Below, piece by piece: positions 33,966 through 45,511 of a stretch of 64,000 nucleotides of DNA (position 1 is the first letter of the stretch; every line of letters begins with the position of its first letter). The stretch spans positions 8,680,001 to 8,744,000 of the forward strand of contig CP053169.1 in NCBI GenBank assembly GCA_014607495.2, read 5' to 3'. The notes beneath the pieces are model-generated. The model ran no database searches. It had not been told where the DNA came from and saw nothing but the letters and a program-made list of their open reading frames with translations. The stretch comes from Carposina sasakii. Lineage: Eukaryota > Arthropoda > Insecta > Lepidoptera > Carposinidae. Both the position numbers and the translations under genes were made by a program.

Positions 33966-34661
33966 TAGTATGCGTAGTAGGTAGGAGTTGCATAAAGCTC
34001 ATAATGAAAGTTCATGTAGGTACTTGTCATGCTCGGAAGGTTTATATTATCATGCAGCTTCGCTTTATTTAGAGTATTCGAATTTACAGTACGGAAACAA
34101 CCATTTCACCGTGACTTTTCAACCTTTCTATAGAATCAAATAATCCTCATTATCCAATACGTTTAACCATTGCTCCTTACTCGAAAATGCCTCAAAGAGC
34201 CTCTTGAAGTTATTGCTTAATGATGCGTTTAGTACCGAACTCTACCCCGTATTCGACTTTGCCTTTACAAGTTTATTTCGTTTGGAAAAGCCTCGATCGA
34301 TTGGTTTGGTTACATTAGTAATGCTTAAGGCTGGCGCTGACTAACGGCATGGCACGGCGTGTTGTGGCAAAGGATTATATTACTGATCAAGTTAGTTTTA
34401 AACATATAAAATATTAATAAGAAAATGAAAGTTTATTATTTCAATGAGTTTAGAATTGATATTTAGTATTTCCTATGTATATGTACTTATTTAGTGTTCT
34501 ATTATACAGCTTCAAGTTTGTTTATTTGGTTGAATGCGAACCCCAGTTGGAAAGCGTTAAAATCTGAAATAAACAAATGAATATGTGCTATTTTTCTTTT
34601 ATAGGTTTATTTGAATATTAGATATTTTAAAAGACCTAAGTGCCACCTAAGTGCTAATGTG

Positions 34662-35637
34662 TAGGGGAAGATTGGGTAATGGGGGTCACTTAAGCAAGAA
34701 TTAGAATACAAAAGCTAAAATTAACAAAAAAATTATTGCAACCGCCTCATAACAAAATTTACTTCATTAGCTATATTTGAGATCAGTAATCATCACTTTG
34801 ATAATCATCTTTGGGAAATATAAAAGTATAAAAAAAAAACAGATTTGACTCCCATTGCACTAAGTTACGGGTAATTGAGGTCACCTTGTGGGTAATGAGG
34901 ATCATACAAAAATCTAACACAAATCGCGTCACGTCTGATACAGGGGTATCGTTTGATTCCTGGAGAATCTTGCTCTTTACTCTAGTTCGGTACCCTTCTT
35001 CGGCACGCGCGTAATCTTGCTACACGCGTCAATGTGCATTTATGCAGAAAACGCAGTCTTTTTACTCAACTTTGGACCCAAATATTTGGAAACCAGACAC
35101 TTCCCAGGTATGCTTCCATGGAGAAAAATGATCATGATGATGAGGAGATTCCGTAAATTTGGGGAACGTTGACGACCAAAAATCACCCCGTATATTTTTC
35201 CTTTCCCCTATATTTTTCTTTGGGTGGCGGTCACTAGCGGGCAATGGGGATCACCCGATTCTCATTACCCACAAGTATTTTATGAAGAAAAAATAATAAA
35301 CACAAAATATACATTAGAATTACTCCGGATTTAAGTAGGAAATCATTACACCAAATGTACAAGTAAGGGCGTAAAATAGTAACATACAAGTAGACCAATA
35401 ACTATAAAAGTTACTGTATATTTTGCATCCGTAAAAATTTACATCGGCGAGCCGCAAAAACAAAACACACCTCTCATTCTCTATGCTGTCGCCATACCCA
35501 CGCGGCACGCTCGCAGCGACAGCGAGGGGAACAGAGCGGGCAGGGAGGATCCTTAACGCATTTCTATTAGTGTTAATTTTGGAGATGTGTGGGTGACCAC
35601 TATTACCCACTGACTCCCATTACCCGATCTTCCCCTA
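34662..35637. mobile_element. 976-bp TIR element with internal GGGTAATG repeats
   Basis: Termini are TAGGGGAAGATTGGGTAATG at the left and CATTACCCGATCTTCCCCTA at the right. The motif GGGTAATGRGGRTCA recurs inside on both strands: near 34867, 34890, 35240 (GGGCAATGGGGATCAC), 35262 (inverted) and 35605 (inverted), besides the ends. Such subterminal repeats are usual transposase-binding sites. There is no transposase frame, and a truncated family A MITE is nested inside. Confidence 0.75.
34990..35192 (+). mobile_element. MITE family A fragment nested in the TIR element
   Basis: From TCTTGCTACACGCGTC to AATCACCCCGTA. Only the right half is present. Confidence 0.7.
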
Positions 35638-36910
35638 AATCTTTTCTAGTTCGGAATTTAGATCTAAATAAACTCAGATAAGCAGGTCTAAAAATACTGC
35701 ACGTGAAAGGCTGTGAGTTATAAAAGATGAAAGGAACTACTTCCAATTGAAAATACAGTTTCTATCTTACTTGCTTTGAAACTTCGGAACCGCTCTGTGC
35801 AAATTAATGAATCAAATCTACCAACTTACACATGCAGTCGGGGATACCCGAAACTAACGTTGTTTCTACCTAAATGTTATACTTCGCAAAGACAATAGTG
35901 ACAGTCTCACTTGTATAACTAAGTTTGTACCCGCGAATGTGTTATCATAGGGGATAAGTGAATTTAAACTTTGCTGTATAGAGTTATGGTTTAATTTTAA
36001 GAGTCGTGCAGAACAGTAATTATGTTTTGTTTGGGTTTGATTGATTTTGTTCAATGTTCAGTTCTCTATTGAGGAAAATCGGGAAAAGTAACAAATGGGT
36101 GTGTCTCAAATGATACTGAATAAAAGCAAATTTTGAGCTGTTATTGAGCGGTATAGAATATTTAAGTAGATAAATAGTGCAGAAGGTTACTTTTTAAGTT
36201 AAGTTTTAGAGAAGGACAGCATCGATTTTAGTCTTCTGATAGGCTATATTACCATCGGAAAAAACGGCGCTGAAAGAAATAAAGTTTAGGTGTGAAAATT
36301 AGCCCAGTAATAGGTAAGTAGGTACCTAAGAGACCTAATATTGTATTTTGACTGTGGGTAGAGAAAGTGCTCTTTACTTCATGTCTAGATAAAAATATTT
36401 AAAAGCCAATTTAGATATAAAGTACTTAGTTTAACCGTGTTTAAACGTTAATTTAAAAATAATTGAGAGCAAATTTTTAGTTTTTACAGAACCTAATACT
36501 GACATAATAATATAAGATGAAACACATATTTTAGTAGATACTTCCCTACTGTTAAACAGTTTAAAAACAAGTTCGTTATTACGTTTAAAAAGTATTGAGG
36601 TGCATGACCCTAAGGGTATTGAACTTACAAGCCCAGTGTCTTGACTTACTGATAACTTATGCCATTTAAAAGAATGCGTACCTACGTTGGTAATTATACT
36701 ATTTAACTATTATGTTGTCTATTTGCAACTTATCTATTAAGTACACGGGGAAAAGAATAGATGGTTATTTTTATATGCAAAACTACTACTTACTTTCATG
36801 CTATGTGAAGGTTCTGTCTACTACCCGCTCTTTCTTGCCTTTTCTTCTAAAATTGATATGTGAATTTTAGGTATTCCCATTATTGCCCATTATCTTTATA
36901 ATTTATAAAA
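35638..36910. other. AT-rich DNA, no gene seen
   Basis: No repeat family or coding motif recognised. The small minus-strand frame at 35866-36054 has no recognisable domain. Confidence 0.45.
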
Positions 36911-37391
36911 ATTATTAATAAAGAAATGAAAAAAAAAATCACCGAACTCACGACCTCTCGCAAACCGTGCTTTCGCTCTAACCAACTGAGCTATCGGGTC
37001 AATTAACTCGGATGATGAATTTTACCATCTCTTTTACATAACGTTTTTGGCAACGTTATTTTTTCATCCCGATAGCTATACACTATCTTGTTTAAGATAA
37101 ATTTATAAGACACTTCTCCATAATACCGTCCGCTAGGATATGGTTGATCGTTTTATCATTAAAACATTGTACTGTGCTTGATTCAGCTTTTTTGCCGAGA
37201 TTTGGCTAGTGTATAGCTATCGGGATGAAAAAATAACGTTGCCAAAAACGTAATGTAAAAGAGATGGTAAAATTCGTCATCCGAGTTAATTGTCCCGATA
37301 GCTCAGTTGGTTAGAGCAAAAGCACGGTTTGCGAGAGGTTGTGAGTTTAAATTTCACTCGGGTCAATTTATTTTTTCATTTTCTTAATAAT
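36911..37391. repeat. Large inverted repeat carrying a tRNA-like unit in each arm
   Basis: The arms 36911-37086 and 37206-37391 are near-perfect reverse complements over about 175 bp, separated by about 120 bp. The left arm holds a tRNA-like unit on the minus strand (36939-37000) and the right arm holds one on the plus strand (37293-37365), with A-box-like TAGCTCAGTTGGTTAGAGC and a B-box-like GTGAGTT... region. The T-arm of the right copy is degraded (GTGAGTTTAAATTTC). Pieces of the same unit occur at 13.9, 14.3 and 62.3 kb, so the tRNA-like sequence travels with a mobile repeat. Confidence 0.7.
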
Positions 37392-37688
37392 ATTTAAATA
37401 AATAATTATAATCGGTTTTCATGTTTGATCTTTTTATAGATTGATCATTCTGCTTTGGCTGAATAAGCGACATTTCCCTAATCCCAAAATCTAAACCTAA
37501 AGCCTAAGCCCAAAGCACTAGTTTGTGACTAACATGCCTGAATACGAATTTCCAGTACAACAGCCACATTGACAATTTGAATTGCTAATCCTAGCTTCGG
37601 TCAATCGCAACACAAATAGGCTATTTTCAAAACTTAGGCCTGTCTAAAGGATCCTTCCGACAAGTTTCTGATCTAACCCGCCCCCTTA

Positions 37689-37860
37689 TTACCTAACTAG
37701 CAAAAGCAAAGCGATAGCGAAAATAGTACAAAAATCGCTGATTGCTTGTCCAATTCGTATTACATAAAATTAATTTCAAAGGAACTTTGACAGTTCAAGG
37801 CGAATATTGTACAATTTTCGCTATCGCATCGCTTCGGCTTTGCTATTGCAAATTAGGTAA
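37689..37860. mobile_element. Palindromic MITE starting TTACCTAA
   Basis: Arms of about 50 bp: TTACCTAACTAGCAAAAGC...GCGATAGCGAAAATAG at the left pairs with ATTTTCGCTATCGC...GCTATTGCAAATTAGGTAA at the right. It directly abuts the next MITE. Confidence 0.75.
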
Positions 37861-37863
37861 TCA

Positions 37864-37986
37864 GTGGGGTAAGCACGAAACTTTTTACGCGGCGTGACGC
37901 TAGCGACTCGCTAGCAAAATCTATGTGATTTGACAGTTTGACGATAGCGCTACGGACTATGGAGAGGTTCGTGCTTACCCCTCAGG
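37864..37986. mobile_element. MITE family H, second full copy
   Basis: Termini TGGGGTAAGCACGAA and TTCGTGCTTACCCC, interior inverted relative to the 9618 copy. Confidence 0.75.
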
Positions 37987-38768
37987 CAGCCTGGTTATAG
38001 AACGCCCCATGGTATTCATAGATGTTCACTCAAATTCCAACTCTTAACCGGTCTTAACCTTTCAAAAATACGACATATTTCATAAGGACATAGTTGCGCT
38101 TGAGTGTTGTTAAGACACACAGGGGAAAAACATAGGTACACAATATAACATTCCTGCTCATCGTAATATATGCTTGACGTTGCAATTATGCCTCAATGTA
38201 GTCAATCAATTCCTTTTGTAGAAAACGCTGCGGGAAGAGATAAACGGATTATAATTAGAACTGTATCTGGAAAATGATCAATTTTTTTATGCATAGACTA
38301 TAGTTTATCCCGAAGGAAAGGCAAGGGGAACTAAGCCCATACATCCATTGTCTTTAGTAAAATGAATTGTGAATTTATGATGGATGATAATGATGATGAA
38401 TGAAAACGTCAGGAAAATCCTCAAGAACGAGTGTGAAATTCTGTGAAATTAATCGGAAAATGAACGTTATTTTCTCCAAATTTAAAATGAGATATAACAT
38501 GTCACTTTTATAATTTAATTCATCGCGATGACAGGCTGGGAACAAGCAGCCATAATTTGATTTGAAAAATATCTTGGACACTTCGTTTTCCCCCGACTTT
38601 TTCAAAGGTCAATGCTCTATCTATAAATTATCACCCACTCATTGATTAGGTACGGATGGTACGGGAATCTGATAATTCATAATCTAATACTCTCATTAAC
38701 CTGTCGGTGAAGTCAAAATATCCCTAATTGTTGTAAACAATGATCAAGTTTAGCGCTGGAAATTACGA

Positions 38769-38840
38769 GCCTCTTTAGCTCAGTGGTAGAGCACTGGTCT
38801 CGTAAACCAGGGGTCGTGAGTTCAAACCTCACAGGAGGCA
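38769..38840 (+). tRNA. tRNA-Thr (anticodon CGT)
   Basis: A complete 72-base cloverleaf. The acceptor GCCTCTT pairs with AGGAGGC (one G-T pair) and the discriminator is A. The D arm is AGCTCAGTGGTAGAGCA. The anticodon stem CTGGT/ACCAG encloses the loop CTCGTAA, anticodon CGT. The T arm is GTGAG-TTCAAAC-CTCAC. A and B boxes for RNA polymerase III are therefore intact, and a T-run (TTTT near 38857) follows. No intron. Unlike the tRNA-like repeats elsewhere in the window, it is single-copy here and structurally sound. It lies 327 bases upstream of the coding start of the SMB-TSP1 gene. Confidence 0.93.
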
Positions 38841-39015
38841 AGGACTATTTCCTATTATTTTGGTGCCTTAAATGAAATGGTACGCGTGTGGCTACCTACC
38901 TCATTGATAGGTACAGAACAAAAGCCCCCATTACCATTCCAGATGTTTCTATTTTTCTACCTGCTATACATAAATGTTAAAAATAAGTCTAATATAAATT
39001 ATTATTTTGTTCCAG

Positions 39016-39167
39016 ATCAATCAACAACCGGAATGCAATCAGAAATCAATCACCAAAAATAATATTTCTATATTTCTTACCCACTCGAAATCACAAGAAA
39101 ATACTCAACCACAATATTGAAACACAAATACTTTGCTTCCTTTGCTAGTGAATTAAAAAAAAAAACA
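39016..39167 (+). promoter_or_regulatory. Probable 5' untranslated part of the SMB-TSP1 gene
   Basis: A pyrimidine-rich acceptor, ATTTTGTTCCAG, ends at 39015, so an exon could begin at 39016 and run into the coding start at 39168. A small upstream frame (ATG at 39033, 9 codons, stop at 39060-39062) lies in this leader. If the acceptor is used, the promoter is elsewhere, possibly at 8965-9147. If it is not, transcription starts locally. Confidence 0.4.
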
Positions 39168-39396
39168 ATGCTTCGTTATTGGTTGTTCGCGAGTGCTGTG
39201 TATTTGGCGGGAAATTGTGGCGCGAACAATTGCAGGGATGCCAACCTATGCTGCCCCGGACGTGACAGTTCTTGTGTCGTTCAAAAAGCTCATCAAAACG
39301 CCATCTTGGAAAATTTGACAGACAAGCCGTGCTACTGTGATCATGCTTGTATAAAACTTGGAGACTGCTGTCCTGATTTTAAAGAAACTTGCGGAG
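39168..39396 (+). CDS. SBSPON: Somatomedin B and TSP1 domain protein (SBSPON-like), coding exon 1
   Basis: Encodes the first 76 residues plus one base of a secreted matrix-type protein. Residues 1-19 form a signal peptide (MLRYWLFASAVYLAGNCGA). Residues 22-75 are a cysteine-rich somatomedin B domain, with NLCCPGRDSSC, then PCYCDHACIKLGDCCPDF and a closing cysteine at 75, the family's CYCDxxC...GDCC spacing. NLT at 49-51 is an N-glycosylation sequon. I start at the ATG at 39168 because it opens directly into the signal peptide; the in-frame codons upstream lack an ATG and are AT-rich leader. The exon ends at 39396 with donor G|GTAAGT in phase 1, which joins in frame with 62533. In vertebrates the SMB-TSP1 protein is extracellular; partners of the insect protein are not known to me. 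Confidence 0.9.
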
Positions 39397-40951
39397 GTAA
39401 GTTTGCCTTATATATTCTTGTTATAGGGGTACCTATGAGGGGTTTTAGTTATACCTACGTAACTAGCATTACTGATACGCATATCGGTACTTCACGTACC
39501 TACATAATAAACTTGATCTTTATAAGAGATCTATATTCATTTAACACAGAATGTGCTTTTTCATATTTATTTTTATAGATCCGAAGCTTTTGTTAGAGTA
39601 TCAATCAATATGCTTGACAAAAGTCTAACCTAGCAACGTATCTATAAAAATCTTATTTTGTATTTTAATTTCCCGCGTATAGTTTACAACTTTCGGTCAA
39701 TTTATTAAATAAAGGCACCATAATTAAGGAACAGTGGCAATACAACACACTCATCAAAACCTAAAACAATAAAAGTCCCTTTATGAACCAAATTAAACAA
39801 CCCAACAACACGAGAAACCCCAAGCACGCAAGAACAAAATACCACAGGGAATATGTAAAATATTCGTGGCTGCAATAAAAAGGGCTAATCCGCTATAACA
39901 CAGCTTGATCTCGACCTTCCCGCCCTTAGGGCTGTAACACTTTTGCGATTTTCGGACGGATTATATTCTGAAGTGATACGTCTATAATGACTTACATATT
40001 TACATCCTTGCTAGGTAGGCATGTACAGCAATAAGTAGGCAAGCCTACCTAGACATACTATGTGAATAATTAATTAATTTTAATAAATTTTCGTTCATCA
40101 CCTGCATTTACAGGCAAGCCTATATATGACTGGTTTTGTAATTAAAATATCTTACCTATCATATCAATTTTGATTGGTTAACATATCGGTGTAGTTACCT
40201 ATATCATTATTCCTCTATGCCTATATTGACTAATGCTCGTGGAAATAAGTAGGCAAGCCTACCTAGGCATACTCTATCAGTTAGATAAAACTTAGATATT
40301 CGCATTACAAAAGAGTGAAGGTGATGAAAGAAAATATAAAATATTACAATAAAAAAGCTTGAACACTTCGATAGGCAAGTCATCGTACTATGATAAAATA
40401 TGGAAATTGTCTATCGAGTATCAGATATAAGGACGTCAGTCGTCAGAACGTCAACGTTCCCGAATACTAATCTCCTCTATAAAGGTTATGTTATGCATAA
40501 AAAACACGATTTGGATTTATATAAAATTTTCCTAATTCCATGATCAAGCTTGTATGGATTAGCCCTTAAAGGATACCACAACCACAACGGATATGTACCG
40601 GAGATACCAAATCCCTGTATGTACCTTACCTAACTCCACTAATAATAGAAGCGAAATTTTCCTTTTTGTTTGTATGATACTGAAAGATGAAAATACGGAA
40701 TAAGTAATAAGTAATACATATATATTAATATGTGTTCGTGATTAATTTTCAGTCACACTTACCAGCAACCAACATTAGACCTAGGCAAACATTTGACCGG
40801 CATCGTGCCTGAAATTAAGCATGCCCTAGGTGGTAGGTAGAAAGTGCTTGTGAAGAGACCAATGTTGTAGTGCTCGGGAAATACTAGGAGTGCATTCCAC
40901 GGTATTAAAACATACGCTATAAGTAATATGGCATCCATGGACGTCAGGAGA
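39397..40951. other. Start of intron 1, with a duplicated palindromic motif
   Basis: AATAAGTAGGCAAGCCTACC occurs at about 40030 and again at about 40246, each followed by TAG-CATACT. The core GTAGGCAAGCCTAC is nearly self-complementary. A short copy of GAGATACCAAATCCCTG lies at 40601. No additional exon is seen. Confidence 0.5.
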
Positions 40952-41275
40952 ACAAACTAATCTCATCATCATAATTTTGCATACCTGGGATGTCTGAACC
41001 AAGATATGGGTCCAAAGGAGGGTCTACTGCGTTTTTCTGAATAAATGCACATAGACGCGCGTAGCAAGATTTTTTCGCGAGAAATAATTAATATCTGTCT
41101 ATAAAAAAACTAACACAAACACTGGACACTACAAATTTCGCCCAATCAAGTATATAGTTTAAAAAAAAAATTATATCGTTTTCCAGCATTTTTTTTGGCA
41201 TAAACTTACTTAATTTGATGTATTAATAAAGTACGTACCCTTCGTTAAGGGTGGCAACAAAAAGACATAAACAAA
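40952..41275 (-). mobile_element. MITE family A, degraded copy in intron 1
   Basis: The landmarks GCATAAACTTACTTAATTTG and CCTTCGTTAAGGGTGGCAAC are clear. The left third (CATCATCATAATTTTGC) is rearranged. Confidence 0.65.
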
Positions 41276-41460
41276 AACAACTGTATATTTTATTTATAAT
41301 TATCTACATCTACACTAACAAAAAGAGGAAAGATTGTTTGTTTGCATTGAATAGGCTCCAAAACTACTGAACCGATTTGAAAAATACTGTCACAAATAAG
41401 AATCTTGTATTATCCGTGATGCACATAGACTACCTACTAAAGCGAAGCTAGGGCGGAATA

Positions 41461-41700
41461 TCCTACTATAATATTATAAACGCGAAAGTCCGTGAGGATA
41501 TAAGGATGTTTGTTGCTCTTTCACGCAAAAACGACTGAATGGATTTTGATGAAACTTTACAATAATACAGATTACATATCAGAATAACATATAGGCTACA
41601 ATTTATCCCAGGAAAATATTTTTATGCTGTATAATTTCGACATTTTGTTTTTTTTGCATTTCACGCGGCCGGAGTCGCCGGCGTCCTCTAGTATAATATA
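41461..41700 (+). repeat. Family E repeat ending in CTAGT
   Basis: Starts ATAATATTATAAACGCGAAAG, passes GCTCTTTCACGCAAAAACG and ends in a CG-rich GCGTCCTCTAGT. Intronic. Confidence 0.5.
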
Positions 41701-41944
41701 TGTAATAATAATTGCAAAGACCCCAAGTCGCATAAGTAATAAAATGAGCCATGTAAATTATATTATTTAAATATCCATACCGTACGTAAAGACTCACCCT
41801 CGGCAATAAAAAGGGCTAATCCCAATAGCAACGGCTCTCCTTTCTCACATAAAATCTGTCTTTGTAAGCCAGCTTATACGAGTAATACATAAGTACGTAA
41901 AACGTCTCGAGTATGAATTTTAAAATATAACTTTTTTTTTTTAT

Positions 41945-42180
41945 AAATTTTCACACACTACACAACACATTAACCTAGTCCCACATTAAGATCCCTAAGG
42001 TCTTGTGCCGTGGGTACTAAGCAACGGTATATAAATACATAGATAAGTATAGAAACATCCATGACTCGGAAACAAACATCAATATTCATCATATCAATAT
42101 TTGCACCTACTGGGATTCGAACCCAGGACCTATGGCGTCGCAGGCAGGGTCACTACCTACTAGACCAAGCGGCCGTCAAA
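41945..42180 (-). mobile_element. tRNA-derived SINE family D, minus orientation
   Basis: Reads GATTCGAACCCAGGACC (B box complement) and GGCAGGGTCACTACC at the right. The body (ATCCATGACTCGGAAAC) runs to a T-rich left end, as expected for the tail of an inverted SINE. Intronic. Confidence 0.75.
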
Positions 42181-43821
42181 CTTATTACAATCAATACGTA
42201 TTATTACGTATTACTTTAAAAGTAGGGCGCATATACTTCTGGGCAACCTCGGATATGAGAGTAAGGAATTCCTCTATTATAATATCTCTTGCATACCTTA
42301 TCAGTTAAATACAGATATCATCGTTTCATACATACTTATAACACGTCTGTGTCTAAAATGAGGTAGCCAGCCAGAATTTCGAGATCATGAAGGACACACT
42401 ACAGCCATATTGAGCACACTCTTTAAAGACACACAAATTAAAGAAATAGTATTCAAAAAATAGGCTGACATGTGATTAGTGGGTAATTTTGACACTTCTG
42501 TCTAACCACTTTGGGGGTAATGGGCACGACTATGTATGTATTGTTTTCATATGCGTACAATGAAGAATATAATGAAATAGAATAACCGATTAGTTGGAAA
42601 CCGTGACACGTCGCGTCGTTATGAACGATAAATCATATAGGATTAGTTACAAAATGGCGTCTCTTCCATGAATTGCGTATTGATGATTACTGATGAGTAA
42701 ATAATTTTCTTTGCTATTAGAGAGGGATAAAATTTACGGTATTTTTATTGGAAATGCAAGTTTAGATAGGTCTGCTTGAGTGCAGGGTAGGTATGTACCT
42801 CTGTATCATTAGTGGTTGACTCAAACTACATTCACACTCAACCATTGAAAAGTAGTTATTAGGTATATTGAATTAGGTATCAGGCCTCAGATATTACTAT
42901 TCGGAAGTAAAAATCTGCAAATGGTATTCACCACCACCCAGCTACACACTTCACTGACCTTTGAATCTACAACTCATGATTGCGAACACAAGCCAAGGGA
43001 TCGCTATGAGAAACCAGATTCGAGCACCTATCTAGCTACAAAGTTCAATTCTTATAATATAAACTAGCGGACCAGACAGACGTTGTCCTGTCCCACGCCT
43101 TAAATGCAAACTTTCTGAAATATGCTGTAACAATACTCGTATGAAACATTGTCTAATTGACCGAATTGTGAATCTAAACCATTCTTCGAACCCACTTGAA
43201 CACACACAAAATTTCATCAAAATAGGTTGAGCCGTTTTAGAAGGGGAACTTCCAATTACAAACACACGAACCAGAAGATTTTTATATATCTTCACAGGTC
43301 AACTAAATAATGTTTTGCATGGAAAAAGTTAAATCGTGTCTAAACCAAACCCGACAGTTCTTCTTGATACTTTTCTTTTCTACATTATGTGTTATTATCT
43401 ATTTACGTACTCTTTTCCATTGTATCTATTTCTACCCTATTTCAATTGACTTGTTTCTATGTTCTTGCAGTCCGTGTATGTGTAATTTAAATAAATAATA
43501 TTCTATTCTATTCTAGAAGCCTGGTATGTTTAAAAAGTCCTATTAGTATCACCATTTCCACCGCAGTTTTTCTCATTTTTCCACAATGGCAACATGAAAA
43601 CTAACTGCAAAATAATAATCACACCGGCACGCGTTTTGTAACCGTTCTCAATCACGTTGACCACAATTTTATTGTCAGTGACAGACAGGAGGTTCGTTAG
43701 ATGCTTTTCTTGAGGTTGGAGAGGCCTAAAATGCTCTATGAAATTCATTTATTCTTTGGTAAAAACTGCGAAATGATTAATAGTATGCACAGTGAATTCA
43801 CATTTAATGTAAAGAAGACCG
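42181..43821. other. Intron 1 DNA with old repeat fragments
   Basis: Family E-like pieces are recognisable near 43060-43300. No exon-like open frame with suitable splice sites was found. Confidence 0.45.
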
Positions 43822-44030
43822 ATTGGTGTAGTTGGTAGTGACCCTGCCTGCGACACCACAGGTTCTGGGTTCGAATCCCGGTATAATGGGTTTTATAATG
43901 GGCTACATTCATAGCTTTTAGCTTAACATACCCTTTTTGTAACACCTGTATACCGTTGCTTAGTGCCCACAAGACCTTAGGGATCTTAGTGAAATGTGGG
44001 ATTAAGTGATATGTGTGAATATTTTTTTAT
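43822..44030 (+). mobile_element. SINE family D with its middle replaced by a MITE terminus
   Basis: Head and B box (GGGTTCGAATCCCGG) end at about 43885. The body resumes at TACCGTTGCTTAGTGCCCAC near 43953. Between them lies a piece of MITE family J (AGCTTTTAGCTTAACATACC). This is a replacement, not a clean insertion. Confidence 0.6.
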
Positions 44031-44036
44031 TTATTA

Positions 44037-44081
44037 TTTATTTTAATATCTATAGTTACTGACTATAGATATTAAAATAAA
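44037..44081. repeat. Perfect 20-bp inverted repeat with 5-base loop
   Basis: The arms 44037-44056 and 44062-44081 pair perfectly around the loop TACTG. It is AT-rich and follows directly after the T-rich 3' end of the SINE. Confidence 0.8.
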
Positions 44082-45383
44082 CCGTAGACTTTGCTAAACC
44101 GTGGGATCCCTTTAATGGTTCCACAGTTATGGCTACCCCATTTCAGATAGTACACAGCTGTGTAGTTATTTAAACTACAGGGCAGACGACGCTGAAATTT
44201 GACATGCACGTTCCTTGGAGAGTGTAGGCACTTAGCAAAGATATCCCGAAACTCTCACGGAAAATGGGAACACGGGAATTCTAAAGGTTTACTGACGTAG
44301 TCGTGGGTGGCCAGTAGGTGTCGAATAAGTCTTGTGTGGCAATCTTTGTACTTGATCTGGGATAACTGACATATCGATATCTTTTCCATTTTATGTAGGT
44401 ACTAACTAGATGTCGTCTAATGTGCCTACCTATTGTTTTGAAAATATGTAGATAGGTAATCCTATATTTATATGGGTCGTGTTAGTTCGTATTATTAGCC
44501 TATTTCTCATATTCAGTATGTATATTACGTTGAATATGTTAGAGTATTTTTGTGTAATATGTACTTGGATATAAATAAATAGATGTAGAATTACAGAAAG
44601 CGGCAGTTTAGGCCTCCAAATCCGACTTACAGAGCATTACCACCTGGATTTCTTTGGAGTTGTCAAGTGCAATAACCCTAAGCTCACACATAAAAAGTCG
44701 TAATCTCTCTGTGCTCTACGGCTCTTTTTGATTGTGGTGTAGCCTGTTAAGGGTGCTTTCACTGCTTTCATTTTATCTCTTGTTATATTTGACTACGTTT
44801 GATTTGATTTATAATTATATCTGATTTGATTAAATGGTATGACAAAACCTACAGTGATCTTAAAAAAATGATATTCGTACATCGAAATACCAAAATTTAG
44901 AAATCATAACCGTTTGCAATTTACAAAATCAGCCTGCTCAGCTCTGCTACTAAATGTAACTAGAAAATTTCCCACTCTAGGCTTGGAAGATCTCGAAAGA
45001 CGTTGTGGATATTTCTTCGTTGTTGAGTTGTTGGTATGAATTCTTCAATAAGTAAACAGAGCGAGTTTGGAAACAGTTTTTTTTCTGTTTTTTGTAGATA
45101 ATATTAGTTACCCCAAAATAGGTGACGTTCTACCGCTCGCTGTGCACGAGCCTTATGGTCGCATTTTAATAATATTTTTAATATCCCCCAGTGCGAGTGT
45201 CCGGGGGTATTAATATTATTTTCATTTCCTCTCGCAGCGGCTGAAGACGCATATTGTAGGGAATTTGTTAAATGTGATGGTATTTTTTTCGGGCAAGAAA
45301 TATTAGGTTACAAATTGTTTTTTTTAATCCTATAAGCTGAAGAGACATAAGAATTCACTCAGGCGATGAGCTACCTGCATAAG

Positions 45384-45511
45384 GAGATACCAAATCCCTG
45401 GCTATCTGTTAATATCAGTTCTCCTTTATGTCAAAACCAACATTAGGTTTGATGGAGATACCAAATCCCTGGGTTTGATCATAGAAATGTATACAAGATA
45501 CCAAATCCCTG
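45384..45511 (+). repeat. Local repeat GAGATACCAAATCCCTG
   Basis: The 17-mer occurs at 45384-45400 and 45455-45471, and with one change at 45495-45511; the last two are followed by GGTTTGATY. A fourth copy is at 40601-40617. The surrounding sequence resembles 7530-7640, which lacks the motif. Spacing is irregular and there are no spacers of equal length, so this is not a CRISPR-like array. Confidence 0.6.

Noticed and set aside
39117..39167. Upstream extension of coding exon 1
   Set aside because: The in-frame codons before 39168 lack an ATG (the frame opens with TTG) and encode a Lys-rich run that would spoil the signal peptide.
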